This document shows positions 22,644-35,183 of a stretch of DNA of 64,000 nucleotides, piece after piece. Below the pieces are notes generated by a model. That model ran no database searches. It saw nothing but the letters and a program-made list of their open reading frames with translations, and was not told the DNA's origin. The position numbers were made by a program, and so were the translations under genes. This DNA comes from Anomaloglossus baeobatrachus (Eukaryota > Chordata > Amphibia > Anura > Aromobatidae), in NCBI RefSeq assembly GCF_048569485.1, contig NC_134360.1:207487164-207551163 (forward strand), read 5' to 3'. Every line of letters starts with the position of its first letter. The first letter of the stretch is position 1.

Positions 22644-23422
22644 CACACTCCATATCACCATGTGGATCCAATCTCAGGGATTGGAGTTGGCTCGTATCCC
22701 AGCCGCTGCAGCAAGATACCAGCTTTACATTGTAACCAGCAAAAACTGCAGATTCCTCCATCCAGTGAACTTACAGTAACTTTACACCTAGTTTCTTAAA
22801 AACAGCACTACAATGCACATATATATGTCCATGTTCAGGAAGGGGTTAAGTAATGGCCACAAGAAAGCAGAACCTGCTTTAAATAACCCTTACACAGATT
22901 TATCAGGGGGTGAGTGGGCGGTTTGATAGTTCATACTTAAAGGGAATCTGCCACCAGGTTTTTACTGGTGCATTTGCATCTATGCAGCATGTGTTATGCT
23001 GTTCTTTTCTGACTTTTGTCCTGATGAAGAAGGTGGAGATGCCTTTGAAACGCGTAGACCTGTGAAAATAAAGAAAAGGAATTCACGATATATCTTTGGA
23101 TTGTGGTTTTTAGCGCAGCATTTAACCCAATTTCTTTTGATCATCCCCCACCCTCTCTCTAGTGGCAGGGACCTCTGTTATATTGTGACCCCTGTGTGTT
23201 GTAACATCTTCTGGGGGTTTACCAGGTACTAGGTAAACCCTGCTAGTTACCCCCGGAAGAAGGAGTTACACCGAAACCTATGGGTCGGGGAATTGGGCTC
23301 TCATCCACCATTTAGGTATGTTTGGTTGCAATGTATTATAGTGCGTTGTTACAAGACTTTTTTTTGACACTATGTATTTGATGTATTAGTAACGGGCACC
23401 TAATAGGCAGCAGCACACTTTA
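22644..23422. other. Non-coding; repeat pieces with a CCTGATGAAG...GAAACGCGT signature
   Basis: No gene recognised. At 22937 a TTAA followed by AGGGAATCTGCCACCAGG resembles a TTAA-type TIR end. At 23018-23054 CCTGATGAAG and GAAACGCGTAG occur about 20 bases apart, the same signature that sits in the hairpin insertions at 13484-14377 and 59909-60474. Limits of this copy are not clear. Confidence 0.5.
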
Positions 23423-24403
23423 GGCTAAGTTCACACTTCAGTTGTTTTGCATCAGTCACAATCCGTAGCCTTGAGGAATTACGGAATCCTGGAAAATATT
23501 TTGCAGGAATCCTGTATTTCCCCATAGACTTCTATTAGTGACGGATTGCGACTGATGACCCTGCGTTGCATCCGCTGCGTCGCGGTCCGTCGTTTTTGAC
23601 TGACCGCCGAGCGGGGAGCAACGCAGAATGTAACGTTTTTCGGGCCATCAAAATTAACGCGCCGCGCAGGAATCCGTCGCCATCCGCCACACTTGCAATG
23701 TATGTCTATGGTGCTGGATTCCGTCGGAATCCGTCTTACGACGGAATCCAGCGCTGGATTCCGCCATGCTCTACTGAGCATGCCCAGCATGTTTGGCACG
23801 CCCACTGGGCTGTCCCAAACACAAACGGATCATGACTGATCCGTCAAAAAACGGACGCACAGCGGATGTAAGGCTACTTTCACACTTGCGTTGAACGGTA
23901 TCCGTTGCATTGCGTTGTGTAACGGATGCAACGGATGTGTTGCATATAGTGACACAACGGATGCAACGGATGCTGCAAAACAACGCAATTCGTTTTGATT
24001 TTTTTTTTTTTTTTTTTCCCGGTTTTACCAGCGGCAGACTATAGTGAACGATCAGCTGATCGTTCCCTGCAGCCGGCCGCCGGGTGATCAGCTGATCGCT
24101 CCCGGCCGCCGGGTGATCAGCTGATCGCTCCCTGCAGCCGGCCGCCGGGTGATCAGCTGATCGCTCCCTGCAGCCGGCCGCCGGGTGATCAGCTGATCGC
24201 TCCCTGCAGCCGGCCGCCGGGTGATCAGCTGATCGCTGTCACTTGCCGGCGCCCGGGCATGCCGGCGGGCGGGCGCTCAGCTGAGCGCTGTGACTTGCCG
24301 GCGGCCGGGCATGCTGGTGGCCGGTCATTCAGCTGAGCGCTGTCGCTTGCCGGCAGCCGGGCGCTCAGCTGAACGTTCGGCCACCGCGAGCCAAAATAAA
24401 GTT

Positions 24404-24452
<49 letters not shown>

Positions 24453-24773
24453 ATGCGCAGTGAAATCCAGAGGATTCCGCTGCTCAAAATAACGTTACAT
24501 GCTGCGTTCCTCCCGCTGGGCGGAAGCAACGGAGCGTCGCCCAGCGGAAGCAACGCAGCTCCTTTTGGTACAATCCGTCACCCATACAAGTCTATGGGAA
24601 ACAGCGGAATCCGTTAACGGATTCCGCTGTTTCCCAAAAGGGCGGATTGTAACGGAAGGAAAATAACGCAAGTGTGAAAGTACCCTAACGGACGCAACTG
24701 ATCAGTTTTTTCACAGGATTCCTGTGAAAGGAATCCTGTGAAAAACACATCAGTTGCATGAGTTGACATCTAA
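23423..24773. mobile_element. Harbinger MITE copy, interrupted by another MITE
   Basis: It starts GGCTAAGTTCACACTTCAG after TTA. Its sequence is that of the left and right ends of the autonomous element at 24774-35180, joined with the middle missing. A different MITE is inserted at 23872-24685. The copy stops at GTTGACATCTAA where the autonomous element begins, so its last few dozen bases are missing here. It has no coding capacity. Confidence 0.75.
23872..24685. mobile_element. Nested Harbinger-type MITE (TSD TAA) with GC-rich minisatellite
   Basis: Terminal inverted repeats are GGCTACTTTCACACTTGCGTT and its near reverse complement at the right end. TAA lies at 23869-23871 and 24686-24688. 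The interior has a poly-T run (24000-24018), a 36-bp GC-rich tandem repeat (about 24030-24240; core GTGATCAGCTGATCGCTCCC) and a poly-A run (24410-24448). It is non-coding. Confidence 0.85.
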
Positions 24774-25160
24774 GGCTAAGTTCACACATCCTGTGTTTTG
24801 CATCAGTCACAATCCGTAGCCTTGAGGAATAACGGAATCCTGCAAAATATTTTGCAGGAATCCTGTATTTCCCCATAGACTTCTATTAGTGACGGATTGC
24901 GACTGATGACCCTGCGTTGCATCCGCTGCGTCGCGGTCCGTCGTTTTTGACTGACCGCCGAGCGGGGAGCAACGCAGAATGTAACGTTTTTCGGGCCGTT
25001 GAAAACAACGCACCGCGCAGGAATCCGTCGCGATCCGCCAAGCTTGTAATGCATGTCTATGGTGCAGGATTCCGTCGTAATCAGTCTTACAACGGAATCC
25101 AGCGCAGGATTCCGTCATGCTCTACTGAGCATGCCCAGGAAGTTGCTAAATTTAGAAAGG

Positions 25161-25168
25161 TATATAAA
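25161..25168 (+). promoter_or_regulatory. TATA box of the Harbinger MADF gene
   Basis: TATATAAA lies about 30 bases before a likely transcription start. It follows the terminal region shared with the MITEs and precedes a stretch that ends in a good splice donor (CAGG|GTGAGG, donor at 25325). That stretch, about 25190-25324, is proposed as the non-coding first exon. Confidence 0.6.
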
Positions 25169-25339
25169 GAAGCTGTTATCAACAATCAGACAATGCTACC
25201 TGACCAACAAACCAGCCAGAGCAGACCCAGAGCACATGCAGAGAAGACCTTCCAGAGACTAGCTAGATCCAAGGAGGAACAGCCAGAGACCAGCTAGATC
25301 CAAGGAGGAACAGCCATTGCCAGGGTGAGGTGTATTTCT

Positions 25340-26249
<910 letters not shown>

Positions 26250-26272
26250 TTATATATATTAAAAATCATCTG

Positions 26273-29130
26273 TTTGCAGGCCACTGTACCGGTGATTAGC
26301 GGCAACTTTGTTTTACTAACGTGTTGTTTTTTGTCTCTCCACAGCTTTTTGCTCGGTGGTTGACATCCACCAACTAAAGTGGTCTTGAGTGTTCTGCGAC
26401 GTGTCCTTTAGTACCACAACAGTTGACAACACATGTAAGTATGTATGTTTGCAGGCCACTGTACCGGTGATTAGCGGCAACTTTGTTTTACTAACGTGTT
26501 GTTTTTTGTCTCTCCACAGCTTTTTGCTCGGTGGTTGACATCCACCAACTAAAGTGGTCTTGAGTGTTCTGCGACGTGTCCTTTAGTACCACAACAGTTG
26601 CCAACACATGTAAGTATGTATGTTTGCAGGCCACTGTACCGGTGATTAGCGGCAACTTTGTTTTACTAACGTGTTGTTTTTTGTCTCTCCACAGCTTTTT
26701 GCTCGGTGGTTGACATCCACCAACTAAAGTGGTCTTGAGGGTTCTGCGACGTGTCCTTTAGTACCACAACAGTTGCCAACACATGTAAGTATGTATGTTT
26801 GCAGGCCACTGTACCGGTGATTAGCGGCAACTTTGTTTTACTAACGTGTTGTTTTTTGTCTCTCCACAGCTTTTTGCTCGGTGGTTGACATCCACCAACT
26901 AAAGTGGTCTTGAGGGTTCTGCGACGTGTCCTTTAGTGCCACAACAGTTGCCAACACATGTAAGTATGTATGTTTGCAGGCCACTGTACCGGTGATTAGC
27001 GGCAACTTTGTTTTACTAACGTGTTGTTTTTTGTCTCTCCACAGCTTTTTGCTCGGTGGTTGACATCCACCAACTAAAGTGGTCTTGAGGGTTCTGCGAC
27101 GTGTCCTTTAGTGCCACAACAGTTGCCAACAAATGTAAGTATGTATGTTTGCAGGCCACTGTACCGGTGATTAGCGGCAACTTTGTTTTACTAACGTGTT
27201 GTTTTTTGTCTCTCCACAGCTTTTTGCTCGGTGGTTGACATCCACCAACTAAAGTGGTCTTGAGGGTTCTGCGACGTGTCCTTTAGTACCACAACAGTTG
27301 ACAACACATGTAAGTATGTATGTTTGCAGGCCACTGTACCGGTGATTAGCGGCAACTTTGTTTTACTAACGTGTTGTTTTTTGTCTCTCCACAGCTTTTT
27401 GCTCGGTGGTTGACATCCACCAACTAAAGTGGTCTTGAGTGTTCTGCGACGTGTCCTTTAGTACCACAACAGTTGCCAACACATGTAAGTATGTATGTTT
27501 GCAGGCCACTGTACCGGTGATTAGCGGCAACTTTGTTTTACTAACGTGTTGTTTTTTGTCTCTCCACAGCTTTTTGCTCGGTGGTTGACATCCACCAACT
27601 AAAGTGGTCTTGAGGGTTCTGCGACGTGTCCTTTAGTACCACAACAGTTGCCAACACATGTAAGTATGTATGTTTGCAGGCCACTGTACCGGTGATTAGC
27701 GGCAACTTTGTTTTACTAACGTGTTGTTTTTTGTCTCTCCACAGCTTTTTGCTCGGTGGTTGACATCCACCAACTAAAGTGGTCTTGAGGGTTCTGCGAC
27801 GTGTCCTTTAGTACCACAACAGTTGCCAACACATGTAAGTATGTATGTTTGCAGGCCACTGTACCGGTGATTAGCGGCAACTTTGTTTTACTAACGTGTT
27901 GTTTTTTGTCTCTCCACAGCTTTTTGCTCGGTGGTTGACATCCACCAACTAAAGTGGTCTTGAGGGTTCTGCGACGTGTCCTTTAGTACCACAACAGTTG
28001 CCAACACATGTAAGTATGTATGTTTGCAGGCCACTGTACCGGTGATTAGCGGCAACTTTGTTTTACTAACGTGTTGTTTTTTGTCTCTCCACAGCTTTTT
28101 GCTCGGTGGTTGACATCCACCAACTAAAGTGGTCTTGAGGGTTCTGCGACGTGTCCTTTAGTACCACAACAGTTGCCAACACATGTAAGTATGTATGTTT
28201 GCAGGCCACTGTACCGGTGATTAGCGGCAACTTTGTTTTACTAACGTGTTGTTTTTTGTCTCTCCACAGCTTTTTGCTCGGTGGTTGACATCCACCAACT
28301 AAAGTGGTCTTGAGGGTTCTGCGACGTGTCCTTTAGTACCACAACAGTTGCCAACACATGTAAGTATGTATGTTTGCAGGCCACTGTACCGGTGATTAGC
28401 GGCAACTTTGTTTTACTAACGTGTTGTTTTTTGTCTCTCCACAGCTTTTTGCTCGGTGGTTGACATCCACCAACTAAAGTGGTCTTGAGGGTTCTGCGAC
28501 GTGTCCTTTAGTACCACAACAGTTGCCAACACATGTAAGTATGTATGTTTGCAGGCCACTGTACCGGTGATTAGCGGCAACTTTGTTTTACTAACGTGTT
28601 GTTTTTTGTCTCTCCACAGCTTTTTGCTCGGTGGTTGACATCCACCAACTAAAGTGGTCTTGAGGGTTCTGCGACGTGTCCTTTAGTACCACAACAGTTG
28701 CCAACACATGTAAGTATGTATGTTTGCAGGCCACTGTACCGGTGATTAGCGGCAACTTTGTTTTACTAACGTGTTGTTTTTTGTCTCTCCACAGCTTTTT
28801 GCTCGGTGGTTGACATCCACCAACTAAAGTGGTCTTGAGGGTTCTGCGACGTGTCCTTTAGTACCACAACAGTTGCCAACACATGTAAGTATGTATGTTT
28901 GCAGGCCACTGTACCGGTGATTAGCGGCAACTTTGTTTTACTAACGTGTTGTTTTTTGTCTCTCCACAGCTTTTTGCTCGGTGGTTGACATCCACCAACT
29001 AAAGTGGTCTTGAGGGTTCTGCGACGTGTCCTTTAGTACCACAACAGTTGCCAACACATGTAAGTATGTATGTTTGCAGGCCACTGTACCGGTGATTAGC
29101 GGCAACTTTGTTTTACTAACGTGTTGTTTT
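26273..29130 (+). repeat. 175-bp tandem array, about 16 units, each exon-like
   Basis: The motif GCAGGCCACTG recurs at 26276, 26451, 26626 and so on to 29076, exactly 175 bases apart, giving 16 complete units and a partial seventeenth. Units are nearly identical, with changes at only a few positions (such as GTGTTC/GGGTTC and GTACC/GTGCC). Every complete unit has a pyrimidine tract ending CTCTCCACAG, then 90 bases, then GTAAGTATG. These are good acceptor and donor sites around a 90-nt block; the first runs 26345-26434. The remaining 85 bases would be an intron. The 90-nt block contains stops in all forward frames and no ATG, so it would be untranslated. Confidence 0.93.
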
Positions 29131-29152
29131 ACATTTTTATAGCTCTTATATC

Positions 29153-31484
29153 ATGTCTTCTTCTGGGAGCCCCCCTTCAAGGCAACAGCGATTGGAGGTA
29201 ATTATTATTAACCGATTGACTTTGTGATCTGAGATGAAATATAACAAAAATTTTACAAACTTGCATACAGGAAGAGCAGGCGGAAGATGAATCACAGGGG
29301 AGCCCAGAAGAAGGCGAACGGGGTGGCGAGATGTCTGGTGAAGGCTCGCAACATGTAAGTATATTTCATATAACTTATATCACAAACATTACAACACAAA
29401 ATAAAAATGTTGTTGGTTCGAATGTTTTAATTCTATTTTTAGGTGCAAGGTGGTGCCCGTCCTAGAGTCCCTCCCAGCGATGCCCGGGGTCGTGTGCGCG
29501 GCGGTGGTCGACAGCGTGTGAGTGTGTTTTCATTTATTCTGAAAGGATGTATCACATTAATGGTTTTAATGTTTAATATGTTTCTGATTACACAGGGTTC
29601 ACAGCGGCGGCCGGACGGGGAATCAGATGGGGAGGAAGCGGGATTTGATGTCGACCTCCTCATCGACCTCGTCCATGAAAGGCAGCCGTTGTGGTCCATG
29701 CAAGACCACCGCCATGCTGATGCAGTTGTCACCCGACGACTCTGGGACCAAATCGCTGGAATCATGCTAGATGGATGGGATAGATTAGACACAAGGGCCC
29801 AAAACAAAGCACGTAAGTATAGATAATTCATTGAATGTACTTGTCGGCTTTACACTGTAATTCTCTGAATCTTTTGTATTATCTATTTTCAGGTACAAGG
29901 CTGGTCACCCGGTGGCGGTCCCTATGCGATCGTTTCAGGAGGGAGTTAAATGTGGAAATGCAGGCTCCAAGTGGTTCGGGGAAACGCAAGGGCTCCAAGT
30001 ACAAGTATGCCGAAGCCCTTGCGTTCCTGCGATCGTCTATGATTTCTAGAAGGTAATTGCACCGACTTTGAGTTGATTTGTAAATTATTTATGCTTTTTT
30101 TTTTGGAGAACAGAATGCTTATTAAAATTTGAAAGTAATTTAAATTTTGTTTTTTGTTTAATCCCACAGAACATTCTGTAGCACGACGGAGCCTGCAGCA
30201 GTCCAGCCCCCTCCTGAAACGATGACAGAAGAGACCGTCACTGGTGCCCCCTCCAACAGTCCCTGTGATCCATCCCTCCCTTCCACCTCTACCTCTGATT
30301 CCTCCCTCCCTTCCACCTCTACCGCTGATCCCTCCCTCCCTTCCACCTCTACTTCTTTCCCTTCCACCTCTACTTCTTCTACATCTTTACCTTCCATACC
30401 ATCTTTCCCAACAGCTTATTGGCAGACCTCAGTGCATGCAGCTGCTGCTCAGCAGCGAGTAGGTGTTCCCTTAACCAACCCCTTGGACGCTTCTGACACG
30501 CGAACAACTTTTGGTTCGGTGCGACAGCGCCCAAGGGGACTGGATAGGGGCAGCCCCGAAATCTTAGCTCTAAACGCATCCATCCATAGCTTAATGAAGG
30601 TGTTATCAGAGCAAATAATTGCTGGCTTCCAACTGATAAGCCATAGCTTACATGAGTTGTCCAGCAAGATGGATCTGATGCGTTCAGAGTTAAGACCCAC
30701 ACAACACTATTTCCAATCCATAGTCGGACAGCTGGAAAACCTAACCTCTGAGCAGCAACTGTATGTGATGCAGGCCTGCCAGGATGCTCTTTGCAGAGTA
30801 CGTTACCTTTCTTCTCTTAATTTACCCACTACTCTACCACCTCACCCTCCAGCCTATACTGTTCCTCCTCAGCCTCCAGCACCTACTCTACCACCAGCCC
30901 CTACTGTACCACCTCAAACAGCCCCTCTGACAACACCTCACCCAGCCTCCACTACTCAACCACCTCAGCCAGCAGCCCCTACTCACCAAACTTCTGCACA
31001 GTTTCAGCCCTCTGGACATTACCCATCATCTGTCCAGTACCATTCTGCAATGCAAAACCCTACATCAATGCCTGCATATCATCAACACTCTATACAAAGT
31101 TATGTTCCTTCTCCATCCCCACTTTCTAGCCAACAAATGTCAGCCCCAACTCCATCCCCATCCTCAATGTCCGCTCCACCAACACCACATTTCCCAAACC
31201 GTCATTCTGTGTCTGTGCCCCTCTTACCACAAAATCCACCATATCCCAGCCCTCAGCCTTCTCCCATCCCTCAGCCTTCTCCCAGCCCTCATCAATATTC
31301 TGTCTCTCCAAACCCTTTTCTTCCCAACAATTCTCTTACCTTTGCCACACCTTCCCATTCTGTATTACCCTCTGCCCAACCTTCCCCTTCCCTCTCCTCT
31401 TTACATACCCCATCTGTTGAAGGGGGCAGCCCTGCGAGCCTCACCAGTGTTATCTCCACCCCACGAACTTACGAGAATTTATAA
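29153..31484 (+). CDS. Harbinger-encoded MADF (Myb/SANT-like) DNA-binding protein, six coding exons
   Basis: Exons are 29153-29197, 29271-29354, 29443-29517, 29596-29812, 29893-30052 and 30170-31484. All junctions are GT-AG, and the sum of 1896 nt gives 631 residues. A MADF domain spans roughly residues 87-195 (DLLIDLVHERQPLW, then LWDQIA, then KYKYAEALAFLRS). MADF proteins bind DNA, and in Harbinger elements the partner protein recognises the ends and helps bring transposase to them (family knowledge). The N-terminus is acidic. The C-terminal 400 residues are rich in Pro, Ser, Thr and Gln. The ATG at 29153 lies 10 bases after an acceptor (TTTTTATAG), and earlier exons would be non-coding. 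AATAAA follows at about 31513. The protein is host-independent and belongs to the transposon. Confidence 0.85.
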
Positions 31485-31512
31485 CATATTTTTCAGAATT
31501 GTTAACTTTCAA

Positions 31513-31518
31513 ATAAAA
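31513..31518 (+). terminator. Polyadenylation signal of the MADF gene
   Basis: AATAAA lies about 30 bases after the stop codon. On the opposite strand, AATAAA (plus-strand TTTATT near 31581) lies just beyond and could serve the convergent transposase gene if its transcript reads through the inserted MITE; a nearer one is at 33396-33401. Confidence 0.6.
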
Positions 31519-31683
31519 CATGCATAAAATTTACTCTTGTGTCTTTGATTATATAACGTCACACAGTTTCCAAATACATTTTTATTTAAATTTTAGAAGT
31601 GATTTACAACATCAAGTGTCCAAAAAAAGAATACATTACAAACACAGATTGTCGAAAAAAATTTGCAATATTCCTCAATCTTA

Positions 31684-33420
31684 AGCCAGCTTTACACCTT
31701 ACAATTACGTATGCGATGTCGTATGCGATGTGATACGCCCAGGTCGCATATGCGATTGAATGAGATTGCACGTAGGTCGTTCATTTGCTGTCACACGTGC
31801 GTTAGTAGCCTATGTTAAATTGATAAATTTTGTGTGCGATCCTTTAGATCATGTGTTCTGTGACGTATGCATTGGGCAACTTTTTTTTTCTTTATTTATT
31901 GACTTGCCAAGCGTGTGTAATGTGTAGGGATGCGTTTTTACTATGTCATCTGCCATTCAGCTCTGCTACATGGCCGCTAACAGCAGACACAGACAGCCAT
32001 GTAGCAGACCTGAATGGCCGCTGACCGCAGACACAGAAAGAGCCGCACTGATCGCGCTTCTCACCTCAGTTGCTGCGTGGAGGTGAGAGGAGCAGCGGTG
32101 AGTAGCGCGATCAGCTGAGCTGTCACTGAGGTTACCCGCGGCCACCGCTGCATCCACCGCTGGATCCAGTGACAGCGGGTAACCTCAGTGACAGCAGCTG
32201 ATCGCGCGGCTGTGTTCATTAGCTGTGTGAAGCTGACCGGAGCGGCTGTGTCTTCTGCAGCTCCGGTCACCTCCATGCAGCAGCGCTGGATGCGACGCTG
32301 GAGCATCCTGGATTACGCCGGACATGGAGGGCTTTTTGGGGCTGATTAAAAAGGTGAACCAGGGTATATGTTTGTGTTTTTTATTAAAGGATTTTTTCGG
32401 GCGGGCGTGTGTGTGTTTATTTACTGTAATTTACAGATTAATCATGGATGGTGTCTCATAGACGCCTGACATGATTAATCTAGGACTTATTGGCAGCTAT
32501 GGGCTGCCAATAACTCCTTATTACCCCGATTTGCCAACGCACCAGGGCAAATCGGGAAGAGCCGGGTACAGTCCCAGAACTGTCGCATATAATGTATGCG
32601 GCAATTCTGGGCGGCTGTTGGCTGATATTGTTAGGCTGGGGGGCTCCCCATAACGTGGAGCTCCCCATCCTGAGAATACCAGCCTTTAGCCGTATGGCTT
32701 TATCTGGCTGGTTTTAAAATTGGGGGGGACCGCACGCCGTTTTTTTTAATTATTTAATTATTTATTTCACTACACAGTATAGACACGCCCACCGGCTGCT
32801 GTGCTTGGGTTCAGTGTGACACCTGTCACTCAGCGTGGGGGCGTGTCTCACTGTAACCAATCCTAGGCGCCGTTGGGCGGGGAAAGCAGGGAATACGAGA
32901 TTGTTTAATGGGCGGCCGGCTTTTTCAAAACAGTAAAAGCCGCCGGAGTTTTTATAACAGCAGTGCAGCGCCGCGCCGGAGATCGGGGAATGGTAAGTAT
33001 GAGAGAGGGGGTAAGAGGGATAGACTGACATGGACAGAGAGTGAGGGACAGAGATAGTGACGGACTGACAGAGATTAGTGAATGACAGACATTGTGAGGC
33101 GCAAAAGAATGCAGCTTTTCAGCTGCGCTCTGAAGCAGAGCTTTTTTAAGCTGCGGTGCAGAGCGCACAACTGCGCACATAGCATCAGACACCAAAATCG
33201 TATCAGGGATGTCACACGTTACAATTCACTAGGTTCATACAACAAAACGTCCAATGTATGAGGAATAAACGACGTGTATGCGATCACCGTATTTTCGGTC
33301 AATATTGATCGCACGTAGGTTTCACACGCAAACACGTCACGAACGATGCCAGATGTGCGTCACTTACAACTTGACCCCGACGACGGATTGAAAGATTTAT
33401 TGAAGCGTGTAAAGCAGGCA
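31684..33420. mobile_element. MITE inserted in the Harbinger element (TSD TTA)
   Basis: The left end AGCCAGCTTTACACC and the right end GTGTAAAGCAGGCA are inverted repeats, and TTA flanks both (31681-31683 and 33421-33423). It is 1737 bp. The interior is non-coding and includes a segment (about 32440-32760) closely related to 53190-53640. It sits between the two convergent Harbinger genes, so it avoids both coding regions. Confidence 0.8.
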
Positions 33421-33509
33421 TTACAGTAGCTTCGCACATATTATGTAAACATAAAATTACAGTAGTATAATAAGATGGTTGAAATAATATACATTAAAAT
33501 GAACAAATA

Positions 33510-34913
33510 TCACACCATTTGATCCTGCCAGTCCAGTCTGCCAACTGGAGAAACAAAGTAAGCGGCGAACTGTTCACGGACTTGCAGAACATCTTGACTG
33601 CTTCGAAAGGTGATGTTTCGGTACTCTGGCAATGGATTCGAAACTTGTTCCTCAGTAGCAAGGTCACCATTTGATAAAAGATAATTATGTAAAACCACAC
33701 ACGCTTTCACTACATGGTCAACATTATCAACTTTCAAATTTATTGCACTTGTCAAAACTCGCCATTTAGCAGTTAGTATGCCAAAGGCGCATTCAACCAT
33801 GCGGCGAGCTCGACTTAACCGATAATTGAATATTTTCCTGGTGTGTGTTAGAGCACGGCTAGAAAACGGTTTCATCAAATGTTTGTCTAGTTGGAATGCT
33901 TCATCTCCCACACAAACGAAAGGCATCGGTGGTCCATCAGTGTTTGGAAGCGGTGTTGCTGCAGGGAAGGAGAAACTGTTTCCGTACAAATTTCGTCCCA
34001 TTGCTGATAGTTTGAAAACTTGAGAGTCGTTACTTTTGCCATATGCTCCTATATCAACAGCTATAAACTTATACTCTGCGTCAGCTATCGCCATCAACAC
34101 AATTGAAAAGTACTTTTTGTAATTAAAGTATTCAGAGCCAGAGCGAGCAGGCTTGATAATCCTAATATGCTTTCCGTCTACAGCCCCAATACAGTTTGGG
34201 AACTGACATATTTCCTGATATTTTGATGCAATTGCCAACCAATCTTGTTCAGTGGGATGTGGGATATATTCCGAATGGAGACTATCCCACAATGCTTGGC
34301 ATGTTGTTATCACAATTCCAGCAATTGTTGATTTTCCAATACGGAATTGGAAGTGCAGAGAGGCAAAAGACTCCCCTGTTGCCAAAAAGCTGTAAAAAAA
34401 AAAAAAGGAAAAATAATCAACAATCAGCAACAAGACAGGCAATAAATTACATTACAGTATGTGTAGAACAGAAGGTACAATACAATTGGCTTACCGGAGT
34501 GTTATCATTAGACGCTCGGCTGGAGGGATTGCCATGCGACAAAATGTATCCATGCGTCGTATGAATGGGTCCACCTTCTCAACCAAAACGTCAAACATTT
34601 GGCCAGACATCCGTACGTAACTGTGGAATTTTTCTGGGTGGCTTCTCATTTCCAAACACAGGGTATTAAAAACCCCAAGGGACATCCTCACTGAGTTGAT
34701 TGGGTGGATCCAAAAACGCCGACGCAAACGACAGCGTTCATGCTGCTCCTCTGCAACCCTATATGCCAACATGTTGGCTTGATGAGAGTATTCCATGAAA
34801 GCCAACTGAATTTTAGAAGTAACTGCATCCATGTTGATTCTTCTTCTCCAACCTGTAGATGGGCTGTGCAAACACATTATTATATACATCTCCAAAAGTT
34901 CAGCCACTCCCAT
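33510..34913 (-). CDS. PIF/Harbinger DDE transposase (HARBI1-like), two exons
   Basis: Coding exons on the minus strand are 34913-34495 and 34389-33510, joined over a GT-AG intron of 105 bases with a poly-pyrimidine acceptor. The spliced length is 1299 nt, 432 residues. The catalytic triad of the DDE_Tnp_4 fold is visible: D211 in GAVDGKH, D302 in VGDEAFQ, and E339 in RMVECAFGILTAKWR. The N-terminal part is helical and basic (HERCRLRRRFWIHP). It cuts and joins the element ends at TWA targets (family knowledge). The start MGVAELLE is the first ATG after a poly-purine tract; a later ATG (MDAVTSKI) is possible. The frame is open and all catalytic residues are present. It is convergent with the MADF gene. 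Confidence 0.9.
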
Positions 34914-35183
34914 TGGGCTGTCCAAAAGAAGAGGAAAAAAAAAAAAAAAAAATTTAAAAAAAATAAATAAAAAAAACGGATCGCGACGGATCCGTTGGAA
35001 ACGGACGCTAACGGATGCATAACGGATGTAACGGACGCAACTGATCCGTTTTTTCACAGGATTCCTGTGAACGGAATCCTGTGAAAAACCCATCAGTTGC
35101 ATCAGTTGACATCTAAAAAACAACGGATCCGTTGCTGACGGACCTGACGGATTCAAAACACAGGATGTGTGAACTTAGCCTTA

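Noticed and set aside
26273-29130. Regular repeat array considered as a CRISPR array or centromeric satellite
   Set aside because: There are no variable spacers, the context is eukaryotic, and the units carry splice-like sites within a transposon gene. A 175-bp period resembles some satellites, but the array is short and flanked by single-copy transposon sequence.
30222-31484. 420-codon Pro/Ser/Thr-rich frame considered as an independent gene
   Set aside because: It is the last exon of the MADF protein: a good acceptor precedes it, and the frame joins the MADF domain exons in phase.
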